A DNA stretch of 64,000 nt, taken from NCBI GenBank assembly GCA_035310985.1, contig DATGDH010000139.1:124001-188000 (forward strand). The letters are read 5' to 3'. The DNA is from DAHVFK01 sp035310985. Its GTDB lineage: Bacteria > Pseudomonadota > Gammaproteobacteria > Burkholderiales > SG8-39. The notes beneath the pieces were generated by a model. The model was not told the origin of the DNA. It ran no database searches and saw only the letters and a list, made by a program, of their open reading frames with translations. This document shows positions 55,033 through 63,948 of the stretch, in pieces. The translations under genes were made by a program, and so were the position numbers. Numbering within the stretch: the first letter of the stretch is position 1; each line of letters begins with the position of its first letter.

Positions 55033-56103
55033 ATGGCGGCAGCAATCCACGCGCAACGCTGGCTGATGACGGCGCCCAAGGCGCCGCTGGTGCTCGAAGC
55101 CTTTGATGCCGCGCCAGGCGCGGGCGAAGTGGCGGTGAGCGTGGCGGGCTGCGGCGTCTGCCACACCGACCTCGGTTACTTCTACGACGGCGTGCGCACC
55201 AATCACCCGCTGCCGCTCGCGCTCGGTCACGAGGTCTCCGGCAGGGTGGTCGCCGCCGGGGCGGGTGCGGAAGCCTGGCTCGGCAAGGCGGTCATCGTCC
55301 CGGCCGTGCTGCCTTGCGGCGAATGCGATCTGTGCAAACGGGGTCTCGGCACCATCTGCCGCAAGCAGAAGATGCCGGGCAACGATATCCAGGGCGGCTT
55401 CGCCTCGCACATCGTCGTGCCGGGACGCGGCCTTTGCGAGGTGGATGAAAAGCGGCTTTCGACGGCGGGCCTCGAGCTGCCCGAGGTGTCGGTCGTCGCC
55501 GACGCGCTCACCACCCCCTACCAGGCGGTGCGGCGTGCCGGCGTTGCGCCGGGAACCCTTGCGGTGGTCATCGGCGCCGGTGGCGTCGGCGGCTATTGCG
55601 TGCAGGTCGCGAACGCCTTCGGCGCGAAGGTCGTCGCGATCGACGTGGACGACGCCAAGCTCGCGGCGCTCAGGCCCTACGGCGCGGCACTCACGCTGAA
55701 TGCCAAGTCGCAGGACCAGAAAGCGCTCAAGTCCTCGATCTCCGAGTTCGCCAAGCAGAACGGCCTGCGCCCGACCGAGTGGGTCATTTTCGAATGCTCG
55801 GGCACGGCCGCCGGTCAGGCGACCGCGTGGGGCATGCTCGTGCACGGCGCGACGCTCGCCGTGGTCGGCTTCACGATGGACAAGGTCGAAGTGCGGCTTT
55901 CGAACCTGATGGCGTTCGATGCGCGCGCGCTCGGCAACTGGGGCTGCCCCCCGGAGCAGTACCCGGCCGCGCTCGACCTGGTGCTCGCCGGCAAGGTAAA
56001 GGTGAAGCCGTTCGTAGAGCCGCGGCCGCTGAAGGAGATCAACCGGGTTTTCGAGGCGGTGCATCACCAGGAAATCGCCAAGCGCGCGGTGCTCGTTCCC
56101 TAG
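55033..56103 (+). CDS. had: 6-hydroxycyclohex-1-ene-1-carbonyl-CoA dehydrogenase
   Basis: A 356-residue zinc-dependent medium-chain alcohol dehydrogenase. Catalytic zinc ligands lie in CGVCHTDLGYFY near residue 40 and LALGHEVSGRVV near 67, structural-zinc cysteines in LPCGECDLCKRGLGTICRKQ (near 98-112), and the NAD motif in VVIGAGGVGGYCVQVANAFGA (near 180). In the benzoyl-CoA pathway it oxidises 6-hydroxycyclohex-1-ene-carbonyl-CoA to the 6-oxo compound. Assignment rests on the family plus immediate linkage to oah, dch and bcr. A GGAGGAG site precedes the ATG at 55033. Confidence 0.9.
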   Translation: MAAAIHAQRWLMTAPKAPLVLEAFDAAPGAGEVAVSVAGCGVCHTDLGYFYDGVRTNHPLPLALGHEVSGRVVAAGAGAEAWLGKAVIVPAVLPCGECDLCKRGLGTICRKQKMPGNDIQGGFASHIVVPGRGLCEVDEKRLSTAGLELPEVSVVADALTTPYQAVRRAGVAPGTLAVVIGAGGVGGYCVQVANAFGAKVVAIDVDDAKLAALRPYGAALTLNAKSQDQKALKSSISEFAKQNGLRPTEWVIFECSGTAAGQATAWGMLVHGATLAVVGFTMDKVEVRLSNLMAFDARALGNWGCPPEQYPAALDLVLAGKVKVKPFVEPRPLKEINRVFEAVHHQEIAKRAVLVP

Positions 56104-56113
56104 GAGAACATTC

Positions 56114-57223
56114 ATGGAGGCGAAGGTGCACGTTCTGAAAAATCACGATCTGGCCGAGATCGACGTGCCGGGCGTTAAGATCGAGAAGCGGCCGGCGAAG
56201 ACGCCGGACGGCAAGACCGCAGCGGGTCTGTACAACGCCTGGATCTGGCTCGACAACCCGCAGCAGTTCAACTCCTACACCACCGAAATGGTGAAGGCCA
56301 CGATCCTCGCCTTCCGCGCAGCGTCCAACGCGCGCGACGTCAGCTCGGTTGTGTTTACCGGCACGGGCGACAAGGCGTTCTGCACCGGCGGCAACACGAA
56401 GGAGTACGCCGAGTATTACGCCGGGCATCCGCAGGAGTACCGCCAGTACATGCGCCTGTTCAACGACATGGTCTCCGCCATCCTCGCCTGCGACAAGCCG
56501 GTCATCTGCCGGGTCAACGGCATGCGCATCGGCGGCGGGCAGGAGATCGGCATGGCCTGCGACTTCTCCGTCGCGCAGGATCTGGCGCGCTTCGGCCAGG
56601 CCGGGCCGAAGCACGGCTCGGCGCCGATCGGCGGTGCGACCGACTTCCTGCCGGTCGTGATCGGAGCGGAGCGCTCGATGGCCGCCTGCGTGCTGTGCGA
56701 GCCGTTCTCCGCGCACAAGGCTTACTACTGGGGAATCCTCACCGACATCGTCCCCGCGCTGAAGCTCGACGGCAAATTCGTCGCCAACCCGCTGGTCGAG
56801 ACCGCACGCGTGTTCGACGAGTACGGCCGGCTCGCGTTCGGTGAATCGAAGACCGGCGACGCGCTCAAGGCCGGCAAGGCGCTGATGGCGAAAGGCATGG
56901 TCGATCTCTCGCTGCTCGATGCCAAGGTCGAGGAACTCTGCGCCAAGATCCTGCTCACCTTCCCCGACTGCACGACCAAGACGCTCGAAGAGCTGAGGAA
57001 GCCGAAGCTCGAGGCCTGGAACCGCAACAAGGAGGACGCGCGCGCCTGGCTCGCGCTAAACATGATGACCGAGGCGCGCGCCGGATTTACCGCCTTCAAC
57101 GAGGGCGGCAAGGACGACCGCGAGGTGGACTTCGTGCTGCTGCGGCAAAAGCTCGCCGCCGGCGAAAGCTGGGTCGGCCCGCTGCACGACGCAATCCAGC
57201 CCAAGGCGAAGCGCAAAGGCTGA
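56114..57223 (+). CDS. oah: 6-oxocyclohex-1-ene-1-carbonyl-CoA hydrolase (ring opening)
   Basis: A 369-residue crotonase-fold enzyme (Oah/BamA/BzdY group) that adds water and opens the six-membered ring to 3-hydroxypimelyl-CoA. It has VVFTGTGDKAFCTGGNTKEYAEYYAGHPQEYRQYM, recognisable by FTGTGDKAFCTGGNTKEYA near residue 80, then VNGMRIGGGQEIGMACDFSVAQD near 135 and GPKHGSAPIGGATDFLP near 160, all characteristic of this group and different from ordinary enoyl-CoA hydratases. The stop TAG of had overlaps its AGGAG ribosome-binding site. It is a widely used marker for anaerobic aromatic degradation. Confidence 0.94.
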   Translation: MEAKVHVLKNHDLAEIDVPGVKIEKRPAKTPDGKTAAGLYNAWIWLDNPQQFNSYTTEMVKATILAFRAASNARDVSSVVFTGTGDKAFCTGGNTKEYAEYYAGHPQEYRQYMRLFNDMVSAILACDKPVICRVNGMRIGGGQEIGMACDFSVAQDLARFGQAGPKHGSAPIGGATDFLPVVIGAERSMAACVLCEPFSAHKAYYWGILTDIVPALKLDGKFVANPLVETARVFDEYGRLAFGESKTGDALKAGKALMAKGMVDLSLLDAKVEELCAKILLTFPDCTTKTLEELRKPKLEAWNRNKEDARAWLALNMMTEARAGFTAFNEGGKDDREVDFVLLRQKLAAGESWVGPLHDAIQPKAKRKG

Positions 57224-57225
57224 CC

Positions 57226-57996
57226 ATGAGCGAAACGCCGCTCAAGGCCTGGATCGAGCGCGAAGGCGCGCTGCTGCGGCTGCGTCTCGCGCGCCCGAAG
57301 GCGAACATCCTCGATGCGGCGATGATTGCCGCGCTCGAGCGCGCGCTCGGAGAGCACGCAGGCAACAGCGGCGTGCGCGGCGTGCTGATCGACCACGAAG
57401 GCCCGCACTTCTCCTTCGGCGCGAGCGTCGAGGAGCACCTGCCGGCGAGCTGCGCGGCGATGCTGCAAGGGCTGCACGCGCTCCTTTCGCAGATGCTCGC
57501 CTGGCCCGTGCCGATCCTGGTCGCCGCGCGTGGCCAGTGCCTGGGCGGCGGGCTCGAGTTCGCCTGCGCAGGAAGCCTCATCTTCGCCGGGCGCGACGCG
57601 CAGTTCGGCCAGCCAGAGATGAAGCTCGGGGTGTTCGCGCCCGCCGCTTCGGTCCTGTTGCCGGTGCGGCTGGGCCAGGCGCGCGCCGAGGACCTGCTCT
57701 TATCGGGCCGCTCGATCGACGCGCCGACCGCGCTCGCCTGGGGCCTGGCCTGCGAGGTCGCTGACGATCCGGCCGCCGCCGCGCTCGCGTACTTCGATGC
57801 GCATCTGGCGGGGAAGAGCGCGAGCTCGCTCCGCTACGCGCTGCGCGCTGCGCGCACGCCGCTCGCGGAGGCGGCCAGGCGCCGCTTCGCCGAGGTCGAG
57901 GCGCTCTACCTCGAAGGGCTGATGCACACGCGAGACGCGCTCGAGGGGCTGCAGGCATTCATGGACAAGCGCACACCGAAATGGGAGCACCGATGA
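57226..57996 (+). CDS. dch: Cyclohexa-1,5-diene-1-carbonyl-CoA hydratase
   Basis: A 256-residue crotonase-family protein. The oxyanion-hole regions are FSFGASVEEHLP near residue 63 and LGGGLEFACAGSLIFA near 107, followed by FGQPEMKLGVFAPAASVLLP. It would hydrate the diene product of benzoyl-CoA reductase to 6-hydroxycyclohex-1-ene-carbonyl-CoA. The position between oah and bcrC follows the Thauera gene order. It starts 2 bp after the oah stop and overlaps bcrC by 4 bp. Confidence 0.92.
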   Translation: MSETPLKAWIEREGALLRLRLARPKANILDAAMIAALERALGEHAGNSGVRGVLIDHEGPHFSFGASVEEHLPASCAAMLQGLHALLSQMLAWPVPILVAARGQCLGGGLEFACAGSLIFAGRDAQFGQPEMKLGVFAPAASVLLPVRLGQARAEDLLLSGRSIDAPTALAWGLACEVADDPAAAALAYFDAHLAGKSASSLRYALRAARTPLAEAARRRFAEVEALYLEGLMHTRDALEGLQAFMDKRTPKWEHR

Positions 57997-59159
57997 GCCT
58001 GAATGAGGTGGTCGAGCGCTGCGAGGCGCTCTTCGAGGACCTGAATTTCAACTCCGTCAAGCAGTGGAAAGCGGCTGCTCCGGGACGCAAGGCCATCGGC
58101 TACATGCCGATCTACGTGCCGCGCGAGATCATCCACGCCGCCGGCATGTTGCCGGTCGGCATCTTCGGCGGCGGCGATCAGATCGAGGTCATCCAGGGCG
58201 ACGCTTACTACCAGAGCTACATCTGCCGCATACCGCGCTCGACGCTCGAGCTCGGCCTGACCGGACGGCTCGACTGCCTGGACGGCATGCTGTTCCCGTC
58301 GATCTGCGACGTGATCCGCAACCTCTCCGGCATGTGGCAGATCATGTTCAAGGACAAGTACGTTCGCTACGTCGACGTGCCGCAGAACTACGACGACTCG
58401 ATCGGCGGCGAGTTCTACGTGCACGAGATGCAGCAGGTCCGTGACGACCTGGCAGGCCTGCGCGGGCGACCGATTACCGACGACGAGCTGCGCGCGTCGA
58501 TCGCGGTCTACAACGACAACCGCAAGGCGATCGAGGACCTCTACGCCTACCGGGCGAAAAAGCCGTGGCAGGCCCCCACTTCGGAGGTGTACCTGGTTCT
58601 GCGCGCCGGTCTGGTGCTGCCTCCGGAAGAGCACACCCGCCTCGTGCGCGAGTACCTCACCGCGGCCGACGCGGAGAAGCGCCCGCAGCGCGACAACGCG
58701 CGCGTGGTTCTCACCGGCTCGTTCTGCGAGCAGCCGCCGCTTTCTCTCATCAAGTCGATCGAGATGGCCGGCTGCTACATCGTCGACGACGACTTCATCC
58801 TGATCACGCGCTGGCTGCGCGAGCCGGTACCCATCGCCGGGGACCCGCTCGAGCAGCTCGCCAAGGCGTTCCTGCACCACTCGGTGCAGTCCTCGCCGAA
58901 GTACGACGAGAAGAAAGAGGACAAGGGCAAGTTCCTGCTGCACCAGTACAAGACGCGCGGCGCCGAAGGCGTCATCTTCGCTGCGCCTTCGTTCTGCGAC
59001 CCGGCGCTGCTCGAGCGGCCGATGCTGCAGGAGGTACTCGCCAAGCAGAAAATCCCCTACACGGCGTTCAAGTACGCCGAGAACACCGGCCAGATGGCGC
59101 CGATCCGCGAGCAGGCCGGGACCTTTGCCGATTCGATCAAACTCTGGAGCGCCGCATGA
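57993..59159 (+). CDS. bcrC: Benzoyl-CoA reductase subunit C
   Basis: A 388-residue subunit of the ATP-dependent class I benzoyl-CoA reductase. With BcrB it forms the substrate-reducing module, related to 2-hydroxyacyl-CoA dehydratases. Cluster-ligand cysteines lie in YQSYICRIPRSTLELG near residue 78, GLTGRLDCLDGMLFPSICDVIRNL near 95-110 (with LDCLDGM and SICDVIRNL) and VLTGSFCEQPP near 245. The size fits the Thauera subunit of about 44 kDa. Its start at 57993 overlaps the dch stop (ATGA); an in-frame upstream ATG at 57981 would lie within dch. Confidence 0.95.
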   Translation: MSLNEVVERCEALFEDLNFNSVKQWKAAAPGRKAIGYMPIYVPREIIHAAGMLPVGIFGGGDQIEVIQGDAYYQSYICRIPRSTLELGLTGRLDCLDGMLFPSICDVIRNLSGMWQIMFKDKYVRYVDVPQNYDDSIGGEFYVHEMQQVRDDLAGLRGRPITDDELRASIAVYNDNRKAIEDLYAYRAKKPWQAPTSEVYLVLRAGLVLPPEEHTRLVREYLTAADAEKRPQRDNARVVLTGSFCEQPPLSLIKSIEMAGCYIVDDDFILITRWLREPVPIAGDPLEQLAKAFLHHSVQSSPKYDEKKEDKGKFLLHQYKTRGAEGVIFAAPSFCDPALLERPMLQEVLAKQKIPYTAFKYAENTGQMAPIREQAGTFADSIKLWSAA

Positions 59160-60472
59160 CGACCCCCGCGATCCAACCGCAAGTCACGCCCAAGGCCAAG
59201 CCCGTCGTCCAGAAAGAGGACGCGATGTGGCTGCAGAAGGAGCTGATCAACAGCAACTACCACGAGCTCGCGAATTCGCGCCAGCTGGGCAAGAAGGTGT
59301 CCGCCACGTTCGTGCCGGGCAACCTGAACGAGCTGCTGATGTGCTTCGACTTCGCGCGCAGCCTTCCGGAGACTAACGCGCTGCAGAGCGGCATGCGCAA
59401 GAAGTCGGGCAAGTTCATCATGGACGCCGAGCGCGACGGCCACTCCGAGGACGTGTGCACCTACGTGAAAACGGACCTCGGCATGATGCTGCAGGGCCAG
59501 GTCGGGCCCACGGGCGAGCCCCTGCCCACGCCCGACGTGCTGCTGCTTTCCTACACCGGCTGCTTCACGTTCATGAAGTGGTTCGAGCTGGTGCGCCAGA
59601 AATACGACTGCGAGACGGTGATGCTGCACGTACCCTACCAGGGCGACGGCAACATCTCGAAGAACATGCGCGACTACGTCGTCAAGCAGCTCAAGGACAA
59701 GGTCATCCCGACGCTCGAGAAGGTCTCGGGCGTCAAGTTCGACATCGACCGGCTGCGCCAGTACATGAAGGAGTCGGTGAAGGCCGAGGAGGACCTCGTC
59801 TGGACCCTGCAGTCGGCCAAGCACAAGCCCTCGCCGATCGACGGCTATTTCGGCGCGGTGTACTACATCGGTCCGATCTTCACCGCTTTCCGCGGCACGC
59901 CCGAGGCGACGCAGTTCTATAGCGTGCTGCGCGGCGAGATCGAGCAGCGCATCCGCGAGGGCAAGGGTCCGATCACGCCAGAGGGCGAGATGGGCGAGGA
60001 GAAGTATCGCCTGGTGGTCGAGGGCCCGCCGAACTGGACCAGCTTCCGCGACTTCTGGAAGATGTTCTACGACGAGGGCGCAGTGGTGGTGGCCTCGACC
60101 TACGCGAAAGTCGGCGGTGTGTACGACTTCGGTTTCCGCCACGACCCCGAGCACCCGCTCGAGTCACTCGCCGAGTACTGCCTGGGCTGCTACACCAACC
60201 TCAATTTCCCGCAGCGCATTGACATGATCTGCAAGTACATGGACCAGTACCAGGCCGACGGCCTGCTGATCAACTCGATCAAGAGCTGCAACAGCTTCTC
60301 GGCAGGGCAGCTGCTGATCCTGCGCGAAGTCGAGAAGCGCACCGGCAAGCCGGCGGCGTTCATCGAATCGGATTTGGTGGACCCGCGCTACTTCTCGGCG
60401 GCGAACATCAAGAACCGCCTCGAGAGCTATTTTCAGATGATCAAGCAAAAGCGCACCGCGGCGCTTCACTGA
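59156..60472 (+). CDS. bcrB: Benzoyl-CoA reductase subunit B
   Basis: A 438-residue subunit partnering BcrC in the substrate-binding module. Visible parts include SEDVCTYVKTDLGMM near residue 100, LLLSYTGCFTFMKWFEL near 127, LESLAEYCLGCYTNLNFPQR near 340 and LLINSIKSCNSFSAGQLL near 370, supplying cysteines for an Fe-S cluster. A further conserved segment is HVPYQGDGNISKNMRDYVV. The mass of about 49 kDa matches Thauera BcrB. The ATG at 59156 overlaps the bcrC stop. Confidence 0.95.
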   Translation: MTTPAIQPQVTPKAKPVVQKEDAMWLQKELINSNYHELANSRQLGKKVSATFVPGNLNELLMCFDFARSLPETNALQSGMRKKSGKFIMDAERDGHSEDVCTYVKTDLGMMLQGQVGPTGEPLPTPDVLLLSYTGCFTFMKWFELVRQKYDCETVMLHVPYQGDGNISKNMRDYVVKQLKDKVIPTLEKVSGVKFDIDRLRQYMKESVKAEEDLVWTLQSAKHKPSPIDGYFGAVYYIGPIFTAFRGTPEATQFYSVLRGEIEQRIREGKGPITPEGEMGEEKYRLVVEGPPNWTSFRDFWKMFYDEGAVVVASTYAKVGGVYDFGFRHDPEHPLESLAEYCLGCYTNLNFPQRIDMICKYMDQYQADGLLINSIKSCNSFSAGQLLILREVEKRTGKPAAFIESDLVDPRYFSAANIKNRLESYFQMIKQKRTAALH

Positions 60473-60474
60473 CC

Positions 60475-61818
60475 ATGAGATGCTTCATCGGAATCGACCT
60501 GGGATCGACCACCACCAAGGCGGTCGTGATCGACGAGCAGAAGAACGTGCTCGGGCGCGGCATCACCAACTCGCGCTCGAACTACGACACGGCGGCCGCG
60601 ATCGCCAAGCAGGAGGCGCTGCTCAACGCGCGCTTCCATCTGTTCCGCGAGGCCTTGTCGCGATCGCGCGCGCTCAACGGCGACCGGCTGGAAGAATTCG
60701 TGGGGCAGCTCGAACGCGATTTCCGGCTCGAGCAGTTCCTCGAGCAGCTGGCCGATCTCGAGGCCACCTGCCGGCGCAACGCCGAGGGCACGCGGTTCGG
60801 CGACGCCGAGGCTGGGGTGCTCGCAGCGCTCGATGAGGTGTTCAAGCGACTGCAGGTGGAGGCTCCCGAGCTGTTCGCGCCCGGCGCGAAGCGCAAGTCG
60901 GACTTCTTCCGCGACATCGCCGGCAGCCGCTACCTCGCGGTGGGCGAGGCGGTCGCGAAGGAAGCGGGCGTGCGCTACGACATGCTGCTCAACGTCTTCG
61001 ACCGCTCGATCATCGAAGTCGAAAACCGCGTCTACGGCGACTCGATCAGGCCCCACCTGCTCGCCGCGCTGGACCGGACCTTCTCGGTTCTGACGAACGA
61101 CGCGAGAACGCAGGACGCCGTGCGCGCCCCCATAGAGGGCATCATCGACACGCCTCTGGACGAGGTCTACATCGTCGGCACCGGCTACGGCCGCGCGCGG
61201 CTGCCGTTCTCGAAGGAACACATCCGCTCGGAGATCCTGTGCCACGGCCTGGGCGCGCACGTGATGTACCCGCAAACCGCGACGGTACTCGACATCGGCG
61301 GGCAGGACACCAAAGCGATCCAGGTCGACAAGCACGGCATCGTCGAATCCTTCCAGATGAACGACCGCTGCGCGGCGGGCTGCGGGCGCTACCTCGGCTA
61401 CATCGCAGACGAAATGAACATGGGCCTGCACGAGCTCGGGCCGCTGGCGATGAAATCGACCAAGACGGTGCGCATCAACTCGACCTGTACGGTGTTCGCC
61501 GGCGCCGAGCTGCGCGACCGCCTGTCGCTGGGCGAGAAGCGCGAGGACATCATGGCCGGACTGCACCGCGCCATCATCCTGCGCGCCATGTCGATCCTGG
61601 CGCGCTCGGGCGGCATCCGCGATCAGTTCACCTTCACCGGCGGCGTGGCGAAGAACGAGGCTGCGGTGAAGGCGCTGATGGAGCTGGTCAAGGAGAACTA
61701 CGGCGAAGTGACCCTAAACATCAACCCGGATTCGATCTACACCGGCGCCCTGGGCGGAGCGACCTTCGCATGGCGCGCGGTGGTCGAGGAAGGCAGGACC
61801 GCGGAGGCACGGCAATGA
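60475..61818 (+). CDS. bcrA: Benzoyl-CoA reductase ATPase subunit A
   Basis: A 447-residue ASKHA-fold ATPase that, with BcrD, accepts electrons from ferredoxin and uses ATP hydrolysis to push them to the BcrBC module. It has phosphate 1 motif GIDLGSTTTKAVVIDE at residue 5, phosphate 2 TVLDIGGQDTKAIQVD near 270, cluster cysteine region NDRCAAGCGRYLGYIAD near 295, STCTVFAGAEL near 335 and the adenosine motif FTFTGGVAKNEAAV near 380. An insert of about 100 residues after the first motif distinguishes BcrA from BcrD. It starts 2 bp after bcrB and overlaps bcrD by 4 bp. Confidence 0.96.
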   Translation: MRCFIGIDLGSTTTKAVVIDEQKNVLGRGITNSRSNYDTAAAIAKQEALLNARFHLFREALSRSRALNGDRLEEFVGQLERDFRLEQFLEQLADLEATCRRNAEGTRFGDAEAGVLAALDEVFKRLQVEAPELFAPGAKRKSDFFRDIAGSRYLAVGEAVAKEAGVRYDMLLNVFDRSIIEVENRVYGDSIRPHLLAALDRTFSVLTNDARTQDAVRAPIEGIIDTPLDEVYIVGTGYGRARLPFSKEHIRSEILCHGLGAHVMYPQTATVLDIGGQDTKAIQVDKHGIVESFQMNDRCAAGCGRYLGYIADEMNMGLHELGPLAMKSTKTVRINSTCTVFAGAELRDRLSLGEKREDIMAGLHRAIILRAMSILARSGGIRDQFTFTGGVAKNEAAVKALMELVKENYGEVTLNINPDSIYTGALGGATFAWRAVVEEGRTAEARQ

Positions 61819-62669
61819 TCCATACCGTCGGCATCGATATCGGCTCCGGGGTCGTCAAGACGACCTTGTTCAGGACGGACGGATCGGGCGCGAACGCCAA
61901 GAGCGCATGGCTCGCCAGGCGCTGCGAGCGGATCCGCCGGCGCGACAACATGCAGCTCGCCAAGGACGGCTACGACGAGGTGCTGGAAGAGGCCGGCCTC
62001 AAGCCCGACGACGTAGACTACGTCGCCACTACCGGCGAAGGCGAGAACGTGAAGTTCGCCACCGGGCACTTCTACTCGATGACCACGCATGCGCGCGGCG
62101 GCGTCTTCCTTCGGCCCGATGCGCGCGCGGTGGTCGACATCGGCGCGCTCAACGGGCGGGCGATCTACATCGACGAGCGAGGCAAGGTGTTGTCCTACAA
62201 GATGACCAGCCAGTGCGCCTCGGGCTCGGGCCAGTTCCTGGAGAACATCGCGCGCTACCTCGGCGTCGCGGTCGAGGAGATCGGGCCGCTCTCCAAGACT
62301 GCCAAGACGCCGGAGAAGATCAGCTCGATCTGCGCCGTGCTGGCCGAAACCGACGTCATCAACATGGTGTCGCGCGGGATTCCTACGCCGGATATTCTGA
62401 AGGGCATCCACATCTCGATGGCCTCGCGCCTGGTTAAGCTGCTCAAGGTTACCGGCATCAAGAGCGGCACGGTATTGCTTACTGGCGGCCTTGCGCTCGA
62501 TGCGGGCCTGCTCGCCGCGTTGCAGGAAGAGCTGGTCAACGAGAAAATCACCGGTCTCGAGACGGTCAACCACCCCGATTCGATCTACGCCGGTGCGATC
62601 GGCGCGGCGCTCTGGGGCGCCTTCCGCCACGACAAGCTCAAGTCGCTGCAAGAGAAGGCGGCGGCCTGA
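61815..62669 (+). CDS. bcrD: Benzoyl-CoA reductase ATPase subunit D
   Basis: A 284-residue ASKHA-fold ATPase, the shorter partner of BcrA. Phosphate 1 is GIDIGSGVVKTTLF, phosphate 2 the variant VVDIGALNGRAIYID near residue 103, the cluster cysteine lies in TSQCASGSGQFLENIARYLG near 130, a second in ISSICAVLAETDVI near 168, and the adenosine motif is VLLTGGLALDAGLL near 220. The A/D dimer shares one 4Fe-4S cluster. Size (about 30 kDa) agrees with the Thauera enzyme. Confidence 0.95.
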   Translation: MIHTVGIDIGSGVVKTTLFRTDGSGANAKSAWLARRCERIRRRDNMQLAKDGYDEVLEEAGLKPDDVDYVATTGEGENVKFATGHFYSMTTHARGGVFLRPDARAVVDIGALNGRAIYIDERGKVLSYKMTSQCASGSGQFLENIARYLGVAVEEIGPLSKTAKTPEKISSICAVLAETDVINMVSRGIPTPDILKGIHISMASRLVKLLKVTGIKSGTVLLTGGLALDAGLLAALQEELVNEKITGLETVNHPDSIYAGAIGAALWGAFRHDKLKSLQEKAAA

Positions 62670-62688
62670 AACCCTACGGAGATTCTCA

Positions 62689-62934
62689 ATGGCACTCTTG
62701 ATTGACGACAACTGCACCGCCTGCGACGCTTGCAAGCCGGTGTGCCCCAACGAAGCGATCAGCGTCGGCGACCCGATCTACGTCATCGACCCGATGAAGT
62801 GCACCGAGTGCGTCGGTGCAGAGGACGAGCCGCAGTGCAAGCTGGTTTGCCCGGCCGACTGCATCGTGCAGAACCCGGATTACGTGGAAACGCCCGAGCA
62901 GCTGATGGAAAAGTACCACAGCCTGCACGGCTGA
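62689..62934 (+). CDS. fdx: 2[4Fe-4S] ferredoxin (Allochromatium/Thauera type)
   Basis: An 81-residue ferredoxin with a first cluster motif CTACDACKPVCP at residues 9-20 and a second motif with a longer spacer between its second and third cysteines (CTEC-VGAEDEPQ-CKLVCPADC), the mark of the Allochromatium-type proteins with unequal, very low potentials. It is the expected electron carrier from KorAB to benzoyl-CoA reductase. The position right after bcrD (19-bp gap, CGGAGATTC site) follows the pathway. Confidence 0.93.
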   Translation: MALLIDDNCTACDACKPVCPNEAISVGDPIYVIDPMKCTECVGAEDEPQCKLVCPADCIVQNPDYVETPEQLMEKYHSLHG

Positions 62935-62944
62935 GCGCCGACTC

Positions 62945-63940
62945 ATGCAAATCAGACCAAGGCCGCTCACGCCGGGCGATCTCGACGCGGTGGTCGCGAT
63001 CGACGGCTCGATCACCGGGCGGACGCGGCGCAGCTATTTCGAGCGGAGGCTGGCGATGGCGCTGCGCGAGCCCAAGCTGCATGCGCAGTACGCGGTCGAC
63101 GAACAGGGAGCACTCGCCGGCTACGTGCTCGGCCGCGTGCTCGAGGGGGAGTTCGGCCGCATCGAGCCCGCGATGCGGCTCGAGGTGGTGGGCGTCAAGC
63201 CCGAGGCGCGCGGCCGCGGCATCGGGCTCGCGCTCGAGCAGGCGATCGAGGACGCGTCGAGGCGAGCGGGGCTGAAGGAGATGCGCACCAGCGCGAGTTG
63301 GCGCGATCATGAGATGTTGCGATTTCTCGATGCCGCCGGCTATTTGCTCGGCAGCAACCACGTCGTCGACTGCCGGCTCGCCGAAGCTCGGCTCGGCTCG
63401 AGCGGCGAAGAACCCGTGGAGATCGAGGAGCGCGAGCGGCCGGCCGACCGCAACGACTACGGCGCCGAGGCGCCGAACCACTTCGAGCACCTGGCCCGCG
63501 ATCTGGCGGAGGTGCGCTCGCTCGCCGAGGCCGACCTCGAGGCGGTGACCCGCATCGACCGGCGCCTGACCGGTCACGACCGGGCCGCGTACATGCGGCG
63601 CAAGCTCGAGGAGGCGCTCAGTGAATCCGCGATCCGCATCTCGCTCGTCGCGCACAAGGACGGCACCGCCGCCGGCTACCTGATGGCTGCCGCCGACTAC
63701 GGCGACTTCGGCCGCGCGGAGCCCGTGGCGGTCATCGACACGATCGGCGTCGATCCGAACTTCTCGCACGCCGGCGTGGGCCGAGCGCTCCTGTCGCAGC
63801 TGTTCATCAACCTCGGCGCGCTGCGCGTCGAGCGCATCGAGTCGGTGGTGGCGAAGGAGCACTTCGACCTGCTCGGCTTTTTCTACCGCGCCGGCTTCGG
63901 CCCTGCGCAGCGCCTCGCGTTCGTCAAGAACCTCGCCTAG
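62945..63940 (+). CDS. Tandem GNAT acetyltransferase-like protein
   Basis: A 331-residue protein with two GNAT domains. Domain 1 (about 1-155) has the acetyl-CoA loop VKPEARGRGIGLALEQAIE; domain 2 (about 180-331) has VDPNFSHAGVGRALLSQLF and a C-terminal LLGFFYRAGFGPAQRLAFVK. Both halves start alike (PLTPGDLDAVVAIDGSITG and SLAEADLEAVTRIDRRLTG), so they arose by duplication. It lies 10 bp after the ferredoxin gene and is probably the last gene of the had-bcr operon. Lysine acetylation is known to control acyl-CoA ligases of anaerobic benzoate degradation in Rhodopseudomonas palustris; a similar role here is a guess. Confidence 0.75.
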   Translation: MQIRPRPLTPGDLDAVVAIDGSITGRTRRSYFERRLAMALREPKLHAQYAVDEQGALAGYVLGRVLEGEFGRIEPAMRLEVVGVKPEARGRGIGLALEQAIEDASRRAGLKEMRTSASWRDHEMLRFLDAAGYLLGSNHVVDCRLAEARLGSSGEEPVEIEERERPADRNDYGAEAPNHFEHLARDLAEVRSLAEADLEAVTRIDRRLTGHDRAAYMRRKLEEALSESAIRISLVAHKDGTAAGYLMAAADYGDFGRAEPVAVIDTIGVDPNFSHAGVGRALLSQLFINLGALRVERIESVVAKEHFDLLGFFYRAGFGPAQRLAFVKNLA

Positions 63941-63948
63941 CGCCGCGC

